Positions 20,058 through 32,618 of a stretch of 58,441 bases of DNA are shown one piece after another; position 1 is the stretch's first letter, and each line of letters opens with the position of its first letter. The notes under the pieces were generated by a model. The model was not told the origin of the DNA and did not search any database. It was given only the letters and a program-made list of their open reading frames with translations. The translations under genes and the position numbers were made by a program. This DNA is from Scleroderma bovista (lineage: Eukaryota; Basidiomycota; Agaricomycetes; Boletales; Sclerodermataceae). The stretch lies in the NCBI GenBank assembly GCA_037178675.1, contig JAYMGJ010000491.1:1-58441 (forward strand), in the 5' to 3' direction.

Positions 20058-22665
20058 ATGGGCACTGTACTTCCATTCGTTTTTCTTCTGCTCCTTATAC
20101 CCCACAGTCTTGCAAGCGTAACTGTCTATAGTCAATTACCACTCGGAGATGCAACTAAATCTGCTTCTGCTTCGTCTGCAACCTACACAGGCGCGGCTGC
20201 CTACGACCCAACTGTACTCACTCCTCCTACTGTTCCTCAAGGGTTCACTACCCAGCTCTCCCTTTCGCTTTCATCTACCTCAAACAATGTGTCACTCAGC
20301 CAACCTCTTAAAGGCTCGTTTCTTGGTTTTTCTATAGAGTTTAGTGTCATCAATCAGATCTGTAAGTTGGCTCACCGTTCTTCCAGAAACATGCTATTCA
20401 CCCCATACACGTCTTTATAGTTGGAAAAAACTCGTACATACCACTTTTGCCCGGCCTCTTCTCCATCACTGAACCCTGGTCACTAGTTCATTTATCCAAG
20501 TACCCTTTCTGAACCTCATGTCAGCCCTCCGCCAACGTGGGGGCGAAGTACGCATTCGACTTGGCGGTAACACACAGGAATCAGCTGCATTGGTCGATAC
20601 CCTCCCCGATGGTGTGATGATCCTGAAGGAACCCAGTAATCTCAATGATCCCGTAAGTGCCATTCTTTTGCGCCTTTGGACGCTAATATATATCACGTCA
20701 TAAACATACTCTATTTTATGTTCCTACACGATAGACATCGACACCCGCGCTCAGATATACTGTAGATGCCATTTATATGCTAGGAAATATATCATCATTA
20801 GTAGATGTTAAGTGGTTCCTCGGTACGCACTCGTTGTCCTATTTCCCTTCGTCCCTCCCTTTTCGACAACTCACAATAGGTTTACCATTCAACGATACAT
20901 CGAACCTTCGTCTACAAATTGCGGAGATCGGAGAATCTGTGTTGGATCCAGGCGGCTACCTCTTGGGACTTCAGGTTGGAAATGAGGTGCGTGTTTCAAA
21001 CAAAAAACTTCTTGGACATTTGGCTAAATTACTTGGTGATTTATCCTCCTCATTTGAATTTTCTGTGCTTTCACTGCTTTGGTCACTATTCTGGCTGTGT
21101 AGCCCGATCTGTACGCCTCACACGGCCTCCGTCCGTCAACTTATGCGCCATCTGACTACGTTAACGAACTTGGAACGATGGTTAAGGCGATCTCCAATGA
21201 TCCTTCCATAAAAATCAAGAACAACCTCGTCGTACCCTCCGTCTCGGGGACATGGACTCCTGAGCAGGTATTCGACACAGGTCTGATCGCCTCCTACGGA
21301 AACGCAGTGGGATACCTTGCCATCGAACATTACCCCACCGACAACTGTTATGCGCACTATGGCTTCGGCCATCCGGTCTATCCTCAGGATGTCTTCTCCA
21401 ATTATTTGAACCATACATCCGCTCAGGCGCTCGTTCAGCCCTATTTGAACGCGTCTGCGTATGCGGCGAGTGTGGGTAAGCCGTTCGCGATGATGGAAAC
21501 GAATACGGCGAGTTGTGGTGGGTTCCCTGGTCTAAGTGACAGCTTCGGAGCAGCGATGTGGGCAACGGACATTGCATTGCAAATGGGCGCTGCTGGGTTC
21601 TGGGGAGCAATGTTACATGTGGGTGGGCAAGATGTCTATTACAACGTAAGTCTACATCCTGGTTTATTCCCTGGGTATATTCTGAGTATTCTCTATTGTC
21701 GTGGTTCTAGCCTTTCACACGTAATTGCCTTTCCGTGCCATCTACCCATGATCACGGTATCTGATCTCATGTCATATAGCCCCCCCGACGAACCAATCCT
21801 CCTTCCACCAATGGACTATTGGCTCTGTCTTTTATTCCTCCCTCTTTGTCGCAGAAGCGCTCGGCTCAAGTGGGACAGCGCGACTCGTCGACCTCACCAA
21901 CTCCCTTTCTTCATCCACTCCCGGTGAATCACTTGCAACAGCTATGTACACGCCGGTTTATGCAGTCTATGAGAACGGCGCCCCAGCGAGACTGGTCGTG
22001 TTCAATTTCGTTACCGATGCAAGTGGGGCGAGCACTGTCCAATTCCAGTTCGGGATGTCTGGGGGGAATGTTCCGCAGAGCGTGCAAGTGAAGTGACTTG
22101 TCCTTTCTCTGACTGCAGTTTCAGGGCAGTTTGTTCACTCTTGCACAGATACCTCTTAGCCCCGTCGGTCTCAGAGAAGCATAATATCACATGGGCAGGT
22201 CAAGTGAATATTCAACCACTGGACTTGTCGAGCAGCCATTAACTACTTTCCCCTTAGACCTATGGTTCGACATTTGAATCGGACGGCCGTCTTCGAGGCA
22301 CGCCCTCGATAACGACCATCAGCTGCTCCACTTCTTCCAATACCTGCACTGTCCCACTTCCCGCACCCTGCATAGCACTGATCTTCCTCACCTCGTCGGC
22401 ATTTTCCGAGTCAAACCCATCGACAACAGTCACGTTTGCGACGACAGCCGGAACGAAGACGCACAACACGGCCACGATCGATCCAAGCGTATTGGCGACT
22501 AGCAATGGTATATCGGGTAATGTGAGGGATCAGTTGGCGAGTACGAGTTATGATACGGGTGCTGCTATGGCTGCAGGACCAAGGGGGACGGTGTTGGTGG
22601 TGTTGATGGGTGTGGTGAGTTTGGTAATTGGTGCTTGGATGGGAGCTGGGGCTATGTGGCTCTAG
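20058..22665 (+). CDS. glycoside hydrolase family 79 (beta-glucuronidase-like), secreted and membrane-anchored
   Basis: Ten exons give 668 residues: 20058-20361, 20421-20433, 20487-20652, 20735-20822, 20880-20986, 21103-21645, 21711-21720, 21780-22092, 22149-22203 and 22258-22665. All phases close. A signal peptide is present (MGTVLPFVFLLLLIPHSLA). The GH79 landmarks are VRIRLGGNTQES, LGLQVGNEPDLY (Glu of the NEP motif as acid/base) and KPFAMMETNTASCGG (Glu as nucleophile). The beta-sandwich C-terminal domain follows. The protein ends with a hydrophobic segment (GTVLVVLMGVVSLVIGAW) that could be a membrane or GPI anchor. The likely role is removing glucuronic acid from wall or plant arabinogalactan glycans; the exact substrate is not readable. 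Exons 2 and 7 are micro-exons of 13 and 10 nt. Confidence 0.93.
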
Positions 22666-23157
22666 TCTCGCAAACCAAGGGGAAGACTAAGTTCTTCCGC
22701 TAAACTTGTAGTCCCACGTGACAGTGCTGTTGTACTATCAGTAGGCGCATGCCTTAGGATAGTTGATTTTACGATACCTGTTAAAGCTTGCTGTTACTAC
22801 ATATTCATTTGTGTGTAGTTTGGTTCATAAGCTCCGACACCCTTTTATACACTCCTTCTACAACTCCTGCAGTTTCTTTAGCACCAACTTGCTGATACCA
22901 ATTTTGGGGGATCATGGATACATGAAGCCATGTGGCCCTGGAAGTGTGAATTGTGGGTTTAAATTCTCACTGAACCAGTTACAGCAACAACACTTTTTTA
23001 CAAAAAAGTGCTGCTGGTGTTACTGGCCTCAGTGTGAATGCAGCCAAAGAAAAAAAAAAGTGTCTGAATGATGATACCCTAGAGTGCCCACAATGTGCTC
23101 ATGATCTTCATGTATGGGAACCACACCAAGAACTCGTTGTTAGACGGACAACGTGAT

Positions 23158-23315
23158 CTATAAGAGTGACTGTAAGTCCTCCAGTCGAGTGTATACGAGA
23201 CTGGAGGGAATCTACCTATAAGAGTGACTGTAAGTCCTAGGTAGAGTAAGTAAACTGAGAGTAAGGAATGTGTATGTATGGCTTACCTCCAGTCGAGTGT
23301 ATACGAGACTGGAGG
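23158..23315. repeat. paired hairpin repeats
   Basis: The 30-nt sequence CCTCCAGTC...GACTGGAGG occurs at 23178-23207 and again at 23286-23315. Each copy folds into a 9-bp stem with a 12-nt loop containing GTATAC. A second word, CTATAAGAGTGACTGTAAGT, is also duplicated, near 23158 and 23217. Confidence 0.8.
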
Positions 23316-23798
23316 AAAGGAGAGTGGTGCGTGCGGCGTAGCTATTGGTACGGTGTCCGAGAAAGGAAAGTACGTATATGTAATCTGCGATACGACGGTC
23401 TGTTCTCCAACACTCGTCAGGCCTCTTGAACTCGTACCACCATCATGTCGAGTTTTTTCCCACGCTGACGTGGACAAGAGCAGGGCATTCAGCACGCTGC
23501 CTACGCACAGAGAGGCGTTCTGCCTCTCATTCTCGGTACGCCAAGCACTGCGATCCCTGAAAGTCGACTGCCTCCGTCGCCGTTGACTGTGTTCTCGTCA
23601 ACGTTTCCCACCGCCGACAAGTCATGCTCTGCCTCGGCTCAGCATGCCAACATCGTTTTCACCGTCTACAAAACCAGTCAATGCTCACAGACATGCCATT
23701 TCCATTTTTCAGCATCACCATCACTACTTCGAGACTATGCCGACACACGCTACTGAGGGGGGGCCTTGACAGGGCATACCCACGCTAACCGTGCAGTC

Positions 23799-23928
23799 AT
23801 GTCGGTAGACCACCGCTGGAGACCCACGAACCCAGGACCAGGAGTTGCTAGACCTCTCACTGAATGTCAGTATACCACCGCTGGACCAATCGGGGCACAG
23901 GTCAAGGAGTTGCCGGACCTCTCACTGC
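23799..23928 (+). repeat. tandem duplication of about 65 bp
   Basis: ATGTCGGTAGACCACCGCTG at 23799 recurs as ATGTCAGTATACCACCGCTG at 23864. Each is followed at the same distance by GGAGTTGC(T/C)(A/G)GACCTCTCACTG. The copies have diverged by scattered substitutions. Confidence 0.7.
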
Positions 23929-25681
23929 ATCGTTTGTTACGTTGGTCACTGCCCACAAACACTTACATCATACGCTTGTCGTCTCGTTTCGTTTCTGTTT
24001 TGGTTTCCTTTTCTCCACTACCTTCGGCTTGGAGTTTCGCTCCGCCTCATATGCCAACTTACCATTGCACTGACACTACAAAGACGACCTACAATTCTAC
24101 GTTCAACAGTACTTTGGTTCATATGACACAGAATACTCCTACGGCCTGTTGGCACCGCGTCTTAGCACACCTGTTTGCTTGCAGCGGTATATAAATATAG
24201 AATTCTCTCTCCAACACTCGTCGGAGATTTCGCGCAGTGTCAAGATGGAGTGTGAGGTACTTCAACAAGGTCGATTTCAACGACTTGGGAAGTGCTTACT
24301 GTTGCATGCCACGCGACAACTTAGTTCAGGTAACGAAAAACTTGCAGGTTCTTACTTTCGCCCAGCTGCTGGCGGAAATCTGTGAACTCGCCATCTGTTA
24401 CAGTGGTTTATTTAGCCCAACCACTAAGTGAAAATCGGACTGACATACCGTCAATGGCGACGGGTTCAGTGATTATATGGTTAGCTCCGGTCCAAAACGT
24501 TACTGAGACACATACTCTTGCTTCTCTTTGGCCAGAATGTAGTACATGTGCTGCCTACCATGTTCGCCTGCTTCGGCAGGCTCTCGATGACCCCGGCTGT
24601 CCAGGAGACAAATTAATAGAGCCCGCGGCACCGATTGGTCATTTTCACCATTGCCCGATGCGCTTCTTTTTGTCCCTTCTTTCTCATAGTTTTAGCCGGA
24701 TTCACCTTTTCAATGTCTTGGTACGCACCAATCAAAAACACGATCAACAGCTTGACCATGTATGCTTCGTGTGCATCGGGAAATGCCCATTGCAACTGTC
24801 CATTGTTCGTTTTGGGTGGTATTGAAGATATAATCGTAGCCATTCTAGTTGGAATGGCAGACACACCTGCAAAAAACCTCGCAGCGATTTTGTTCCCACT
24901 CCTCAAACAACCGCTTGCCACAGAGCGGCATGACATCCTCCCTGAAGCACGCAGACGCAGTGAGTTTATGGAAACGGCGCGAGAAAACAAAGTACAAACC
25001 GATCGTCAGTCTGTCGCACGCACATCAAAAGCTGATAGAGCAGCCCACACATTCATGATGCGCATCTGAGATTTCGAGACGGACGTCTGTAAAGAGGTAG
25101 TACATTGCAAGACAGTCGAAGCCGAATGAATAATATCTTGTCACCACCGCCTTCAGGGAGATGCTGCCACGGACGCCCCCGTTGTGAGTCTCAGTGTGTC
25201 GATGGAGGCGGTGACGGATGCATTTTCATTGTATACGGTGATGTCAATGAAGGTGGTGCGGCATGAGGCAAGTTGTGTTGAGGCAATTCGAGTCAGAGGG
25301 CCTTTATACATACACTGCGAACTCATGCTACATGGTCATGAGTCCCATGTTGTTGTGCCAATCAAATAATGACGGCGAAGTGGGCTCATCGATCATGGAC
25401 CAGGTCGATCGTCGTCGAAGAACTGTGCCCAGCCCGTGACTGAAACTCCGATATCGAAGACATATACTTGCAACACGATCAGATCACAAAACGTCGTGAG
25501 TTGCAGGTTCCCTAGTCTGCATCGGATGACAGCCCTCTTACCGTAGTGCAGCATTTCAGCCAAAAATCGGACTCCGGTGACATGTAGAGACCGCGGCACA
25601 TACTCTTTTGGAAATGCACAAATAAAATCAAGCAACACGGTCGCGTCAAGGTTTGGGAGCGCGTTACAGCATTGTGCACAT

Positions 25682-27761
25682 ATGTCCGCCCCTGCGTCCC
25701 GTGAAGGTGGGCTTACCAAGTTCAGCTCCTCAGAAGGTCGTGAATATTGCCGCAATACGCTACGTTGCCTTCTCCCCCATGACACCCACGATTTCCAACT
25801 CGACGCCATTGGACATCTCCTTGATGGTCAAGATACATTACTTGTCACAGCAACTGGTAGTGGGAAGACAGATATGTTCATAAGACTTATGCATCTGATA
25901 TCTCACATATCTGCACATCCAAACGAGATACCTGGAATCACGTTTCCACCTGATCCCGCCATGATCATTATTTGTCCCACAAAAACGCTTGAAGAAGAAA
26001 TGGTGAGATTTATAAGTTTTTGGCAAAACAAAGGCACCCACCTCGATTTTCCAGGCAGAAAAAATGAAAAAATGTGGCCTCCAATCATTGGCCATCAATT
26101 CCGATACCACCAAAACGGCGAAACAATCCAAGGGTCAAGATTTGTTTCAGGATGCACGGAGGGCAGTCACGATGATTCTCCTATCACCGGAGCAACTGAA
26201 GTCAAAGTCGTGCGAAAGGTTACTGAACGACAAAGAATTTGGGAAGAGGCTTTGTATGGTGGGGGTTGACGAAGCTCATCTAATAAACTCTTGGGGTTCG
26301 AATTTCCGCAAGGATTTCCGGCAAATTGGGTGGACACGATCGCGGCTGGTAAACAGGGTGCCAACCTTCGCGGTCACAGCAACTCTTCAAGTGGGCGAGC
26401 CAACAACACAAGTGTGCCATACTTTGGGTTTCCAACGTGGTGCTCATGAGATCATCCGGCGGTCCAACCTGCATGCAGATATCAGGCTGTTGTTCCGTAC
26501 CTTGCAGTCTGGCTTGGGAGGGTCGTGCTTCCCTGAGCTGGACTGGGTTTTATCTGGCCATCGACGCACGCTTATCTTCTGTACAACTATCGCACTTGGG
26601 TATCATGTTCAGCGGTACCTTACCCACCAAGCATCTGGGGACCCTGATCGAAACAAACACATTCGCATGTTCAACGCGTTGAATCACAAGTCATTTAACG
26701 AAGCAACACTCACCTACTGCCATAGTGGTGCAACTCAAATTGTCATCGCGACCAGTATCCTGTCTGTTGGGATTGATGCGCCGACCTTTGATGACGTCAT
26801 TGTCTTTGGTGAGCCCAATGACACAGATGAACTTCTTCAAGAATTTGGACGCCTGCGATACCGGCGTGCCATTTCACCACGGGGCATCCTATACATGACG
26901 AAGAATGCTGTAATGAAAGCAGCACAAGTGCTGGCTGGAGGCAATAAACAGGATTCGGACTGTCACAGGACCCAGAAGCCCAAAAATGTACCGAGAACGT
27001 CTCCATCCGATACCATGCAGTCTTCTATGGCCAAGCTCATCCTTGCGGACTGCAAAGTTGCTCAATTAGATGAGCTGTATGGCAATAATGCGGATGAGGC
27101 ACCATGTAGCTGCCTCGTTTGTCAGGAGAACCCCTGGCCTGCGCGGCAAGAGGAATGCTGCTGCAGTGGTTGTCAGCCAGAGGACATGCCCAAACCTGAA
27201 CCACGGAAACTGCAACATGCGATGCCACGTAACCATCTATCCAAGGGGGCAAAGCAGACTGCTACAACACGGCTTATTGAATGGCGCGATTCAGCCTGGG
27301 AAAGAATGGATGTCAATAAGTGGGGCTTCCTTCCTCCAGAAGGGTTCTTACCTTCACAGGTTATTGACATGATCATACGCAATATTTCCATGCTGAAATC
27401 TGTTGAGGACCTTATACCATTCGTCTCAACATATGAACCAATTTCGCACCTTCAGCACGACCTCTACTCCACAGTTGCAGACATCGCAGAAGAAATACAG
27501 ACTGTCCAATTGGGGGAACGTGCTGAAGCACGTGTGAGGCGTGACCAGGCACGCATTAGCAGGATGAACGAAGCTAGTTCATCCTCCTGCAGTGTTAGCG
27601 AGGACCTGGCAATGGACCAGTTCAGCAATCCAAATATTCAACGTTCAGGGATCAAGTGGCATATCAATCCAGCGTACGTAATTCATTCTTTTGTACTGCA
27701 CAAGTGGAGCCTAAGCATTGCTTTTAGCGCAAGTAAGATCTCGGTTTCTAGTACGGAATGA
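25682..27761 (+). CDS. RecQ-like DEAH helicase with C-terminal Cys-rich motif
   Basis: The gene starts at MSAPASREGGL (25682). Intron 26003-26054 joins TKTLEEEM to AEKMKKCGLQSLAIN. A final intron near 27674-27728 joins the last few codons to the stop at 27761. Superfamily 2 motifs are in order: FQLDAIGHLLDGQDTLLVTA (Q/motif 0), ATGSGKT (Walker A), ICPTKTLEEEM (Ia), VGVDEAHLINSWG (DEAH), FAVTAT (III), TLIFCTT (IV), IVIATSILSVGIDAP (V) and EFGRLRYRR (VI). A cluster CSCLVCQENPWP...CCCSGC follows at about residue 450 and may bind zinc. I see no HRDC or typical RQC domain. The gene belongs to a helicase group expanded in Agaricomycetes genomes. It converges on the DUF6589 gene with a 90-bp gap. 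Confidence 0.85.
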
Positions 27762-27851
27762 AAGATACATAAAGCCTATGCAGTGGATCCGTTAATTCGT
27801 AAAATATCAGTCAAACAGGTGAACATACCGTAGTAGAAGAATGTAATGTCG

Positions 27852-30800
27852 TCATTCATCCATATTATTTGCACTGTCAATGTCAAGGTCAAAGCCACGG
27901 ATGTCAGTGTCAATGACCAGTTCTCCATCTACGACAAACATGTTTCCAATAGCTGGCTGTGCCGCTGTGTCAGTAGGGTATTCAGCCTCGCCAGTAGTTG
28001 CATCCTCTCCATCAGGTAACAAATCCGATGCCTGAGTTGTCAGATTAGGAGGCCGTTGATTGCGCAGCATGAGGCGAGAGGATACTGTCTCCTTGATCCA
28101 AGTGGAGAGCTTTCCCTTGCCAAGATTCAGTATCCCCTGTCTGAAGTCATCAATGGAGTCGCTGTGATCTGTCTCGCCAACTCGCCGGCCAATGCAACGC
28201 GAATGAAGCTCCTGATTTCGGTATTCATTGAGGAGAATCTGAACCTCAGGGCGAGTATGTGGAGCATGGTGGGTACCTCTTCGCTCTGCCAGATTAACAC
28301 CCTCATGTAAGTCCTTTTTGATGCATCCAAAATGATGAAGATTTCGTGATATGACCTTTCTAATCCAGTCGTCGCCATAGCTTACTCCTTTCCGTTGAAC
28401 GACAGATTCAAGCATGCGGTTGAGGTGTTCCTGCAGTAGGTCAAGTGGACAGAAGGTTCCTGGACAACCCGTAAGATTGACCAGAGTGCTCTGAAGGATA
28501 GCATGGCGGAGCTCGGGGCTCGACTCAAGTTCAATGTTGGTGATAAATTCAAGTAGGTACATGATGTATTTGGTGTGTGTTGAGCCAGCGAATGTGAAGA
28601 GCATCATCTGCAGATAGAACAGTAAGCACAAAAAAGCTTTGGAATCTGATAGACCCACTTTAGTTACCTCATATAACCGCCCTGCATCCCCCTCTGCGGC
28701 AGCATAGGCTGCTTCCCTTGAGATGAGAGCATCACGCATAAAGGCAATTGATCGTGCAAGAACAAGGTCCCCCTTGAATGTGCTCTTCCCTCCGTCGATG
28801 GGTGGCGCAACATTAGATACTGGAGAACCGATGGGAACCTGCTTGCTCCAGTCCGTGTGTGAAGCAGACACGTCTCGCAAAGCACGATGAAGCCCTACTG
28901 TGCTGGAATATGCACGATGGAGCTGTATTGCCACTGCTTCAAGGTCCGTTATGGATGGAAGGAGTTCTCGTGATGCAAGGTCTTCAAAATAGCTAAACAA
29001 ACTGTCTTGTTTGAAATGTAGCCTAGAAACGATAGCTGTTACTAGGGAGTCAACAGGGGAAATGTCATATGCACCGCCAACAATCCAACATACGAATGTC
29101 TAGGATCAGGTAGGCCAACTCCAAGTGTGGGTAATAATCAACTTTCTTCAAGTTAGCGGGTTGAGGTCTGCCAATCTTCGCAGCACTGTAGCTGAGCGTT
29201 GATGGATCAGTGGACAATGACTCCCCCCAGTGAGTCTCGAATATTCGACTGAGATCTGTCCACATTGTATGCCATAGTGCAAGGACGGGCTCGAGGAGGT
29301 TCAGACTAAGTAAGTCGTCCTCATGGAACTGAAGATATTTCTTCAGCTGAAGTATCTTCTCGTATGTCATACCATCTCCGGAGGCCAGGATAAGCTGTCG
29401 GGGGTAGTCGTTCTCGGCATGCCCTATCTGTGAAAGGAAGTCCATCAAGGCGTCCTTGAGCTCTGTATTTACGGTTTTGTTATTGCTACTCGTAGCGAGA
29501 GGGTGGACCTTATTGGCTTTAATAGAGAGCTGGAACTTCTGTGCACGAGTCCGGAAAAGCATCGAGACCTGTTCCTTGAGATGGGAAAGAGATGGGATGT
29601 AATTGACAAGCGTTCGTAGCCAATGCAGACCGCAAACTGTTTCAATGTGCGGCCCATCGATAAACGAGAGGAGTCGTCCAACTGTGAGAGCCTCGCGTTC
29701 GGAGTTCATGAGCCTGAGTCGCTTATCGTCAAGGCTGAAGGCGCGAGGGTCAACTCCGTCTATCTCGATGAGTGTGGCTGCAAGCCCAACATTCATTGTG
29801 TTTTCTCGACCAATCCGTGGATCCCGCTGCAAATGGAAATTCTGCACGTTGTCCATCACAATCACCACTCCCCTCCCAGGGTCCCGACCGACATCGAACA
29901 CTATTTGTGCCTCCTCCTCAGATAAGTCCTTGAGATGCTTGCACACTGACCAGTAGGACACGGAAGTGCCCACTCGACTGTTGTATGCAAAAACATCATA
30001 TGGCACACCATATGCAAACTCCAGAAGGCTCTTCGACATGATCAACTTTCGTGCCAACTGATTTCGGGAGAAGTTGACTGAAGAGATCACCGTTGCGGCT
30101 ACCTGATAGCCATAGCATCCACACCAAAGTAAGAGAATTGATAAATCTCAGAGGTCAATTAAATACGAGCTTACCCCATCCACAGGTCGATTTTTCCGCA
30201 CGACCGTAACACCATTTCGTCTCTGAGGGGGACGTGCACATAATTCAGTCACGATGTCCCAGGTGAGTGGCTGGAGCTTTTTTATGGTAGTTACAACTGA
30301 CTCTGCCGTGGAGGTTCCGATGTCTGACCATACACTTTTCGCGGTGTGTAGGCCACTTCCTGGTTGAACAGCATCTTCTGCTTCGCGTACTAATTTTTTC
30401 TTGACAGATTGGGCTGCGAACGAAGTGAGAGCGGGTCGTACAGCCTTGATCTCGCTGTATGGGACAGAAGTATTGAACATCAGGTCGCAGTCCGGCGAGT
30501 TATCGGACAGAACACCATCGGGGCTCCGCATCCAGGCATCCAACATGAAGCCGATGCCGGGCTCAGTATTTCCTTTCAGGAATTGATGTACGCATGCTGC
30601 ATGTTGAGGTTTCCGATGAATCCGCTGACCTTTCTCGTCGTCCAGCCAAAAAAGATAATACATGAATTTACCCAATGTCCAATGCAAGTCTTTCAACTGA
30701 CCAAGAATGACCTCGAGCTTCTCATCTGGCGTGCGCCGTGAAGTGTAAGTCACTCGTCTTGTCTTCTTATTGCTCTTGTCCACTGATAATGGAGAGGTGT

Positions 30801-31086
30801 TCGTGTCTGGCGCGAACCTGCACTTCCGAGGGGTTAAGGGGATCGGAGGACCCCCCTGAGTGACTGGTAAGTAATGCTGGCACGTGGGTATGCGGAGAGC
30901 ATGCATCCATACCGGATGAGATGAGCTTGGTGTGGGCCAATTTTCTGCGCCATTGAACGATGTGGCCGGATAAAATGGGTATAAGGGGAGGTGATCAGGC
31001 TGCAGAGATGGAAAGGGAGTATGAGGTTGTATGATCGGCAGCTGGAATGAATGTGTGGCAGTAGGTGTGCAGCGGCGATCGTCCAT
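27852..31086 (-). CDS. DUF6589 protein
   Basis: One gene with at least three introns. The N-terminal exon starts at MDDRRCTPTATHSFQ (31086) and ends VVRKNRPVDG. The next exon begins VAATVISSVNFSRNQLARKL and contains the family core: GRGVVIVMDNVQNFHLQRDP, GLAATLIEIDG, LTVGRLLSFIDGPHIETVCG, RTRAQKFQLSIKANKVHPLA and ASGDGMTYEKILQLKKYLQF. An intron GTATGT...CCTAG at about 29095-29047 joins HLELAYLILDI to LTAIVSRLHFKQ. A 63-nt frame-preserving intron then leads to MMLFTFAGSTHTKYIMYLLE. The C-terminus is acidic. DUF6589 is widespread and multicopy in Agaricomycetes; its function is not established. Asp and His residues in the core make an RNase-H-like, transposon-derived domain conceivable (inference). 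Confidence 0.8.
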
Positions 31087-32618
31087 GTCCAGCTACCTAG
31101 AAGACACTCAGAGCACCTTAGGTGTTTCAAAAAACTCCAGAGGGGCATATCTAATTTTATTCTTTATCTGACACATTTTGTCTGACACACTTTGACATGC
31201 CGAAGGCTCGGCACGCACCATCAAGGACGAAATGCTGCACTACGGTAACCGTGCTGTCATCCAAAGCAGACCCTCCCTTTGAAGGAACGACTATCTTCCT
31301 TCAAATTTTTGAGGGTTGCCTACGGGAGACTACAGGTTCCCCAGAAGAAGAACGTATGCCTTCGTCAGAACCTGATGCTAGTACTTGACATCGATAGTAC
31401 GCAAGTACTTGGATCCGGAATTAGCCGACACAAAGGTCGTAATACATACTCATCCAACTCTTCACAGATGTCACAATCTATGAGGAGTCACTTTTTTTTC
31501 TCCCTTCCTTTTGCTTCCTGCATCGTTCTTTCACTCTTGAGCGCACGATCGCTGGGCCTCAGAACTCAATCATCGGGAAGCACCACACCGCTGCTCACGG
31601 TCACTAATCCGGGTCGAGACCTGAGACTGACACGTAAGTTCTGGGCACGTCTATAGTGCGCGACTGATCGTCTGGATGGATATAGAGATGCCTACGTCCG
31701 AGTGTGCGGCGCCCAGGTGCGCATTTGCTAGTCTCCCCAAGGCAGACCAAAGATTCGATGCAAGACAATCGTTCCCGCGCATTACACGAATCGCGCTTAT
31801 AATATTGTACGCGGAAGGGTAGGTCCTGACGGATCAGCTGAGACTCGACCGCGGATGTGATTGTCTAGGAAGACATGGAATCAGTACTCTGCCGCTTTGC
31901 CCCAGCCAAGGAGAAGATTCATCCCGCGATACCGAGTCCAGTGCTCGGTCCTTGGATATGTACATGCATATGCATATACGGTACGTCTGTGTATCAACGA
32001 GTCAATGCATTACCATCGTTAGGTCGTTCTTTGTCACAATCTCCATGCGCCGGCCAGATTTGCCCTGGCATACGGTCTGCTCTTGTCTCGTCTCGATTCG
32101 GCTTATATAGTGGGCAGCCCTCCCCGGTCACAAGTCGACGCGATTTTCACCGTCCCAGTGGTGTCATCGAACACTGGGGATTGTCCAAACTATGTTATGC
32201 ACCTGCACGGTTGATAATATACAACGAATACACAGTAGGAACCATCTCCTGCGCGAGAGTGCATATGCAAGGAGGGCGAAGAAATAAAGAGGTAATAGGA
32301 GAAAAGTAGGGGAAGCATAAGTACTTGCGAGTGGTACGATAAATAATGGGATATAGCGTACACAGGGAGTATGATGGGAGGAACTCAAGCACCAGGAGGG
32401 GATGCATTATGGGGAGGGAAGATGGATGTAAAGCCAGCCGCAGATACGAAGGGCAGCAGAAGATGAACAGGTCCATCAAGACACGGACATGCAGAAGAAA
32501 AAGGAACTTGTTCGTCACAACCGAAAGGGAGAACCGCAAGAAAATCGAGGTCACTTCAAATATTGCCAACTCATGTCAGCGTCGATAGCTATAACTGGGG
32601 CAAAGCGACTCACCATTC
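31087..32618. other. intergenic region
   Basis: This is the promoter side of the DUF6589 gene and the 3' side of MAF1. It contains one weak candidate gene (31469-31822, separate entry). The 32190-32560 part is A/G-rich on the plus strand with no coding signal. Confidence 0.35.
31469..31822 (+). CDS. possible short secreted protein (weak)
   Basis: MSQSMRSHFFFSLPFASCIV begins a signal-peptide-like segment that continues VLSLLSARSLG. The frame can be joined across a GTAAGT...ATATAG intron (31633-31685) to a short frame ending at a TAG near 31822, about 100 residues in all. There is no recognisable family and little codon evidence; it could be chance. Confidence 0.22.

Larger units (their letters stand above)
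22666..25681. other. 3-kb intergenic region with small repeats
   Basis: No gene is supported. Open frames such as 24382-24825 and 24635-25069 show hydrophobic runs but no family motif, and their shadow frames are equally open. Two hairpin-forming repeats and a ~65-bp tandem duplication lie within (listed separately). The stretch 22930-23060 is A/T-rich and CG-poor. Confidence 0.4.

Noticed and set aside
24382..25069. Overlapping open frames suggesting a membrane protein
   Set aside because: Hydrophobic runs only; no conserved motif, no convincing splice pattern, and the opposite strand is equally open.
25393..25809. 138-codon minus-strand frame overlapping the start of the RecQ-like helicase
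   Set aside because: It is antisense to a well-supported exon and has no recognisable family or splice signals; treated as a shadow.
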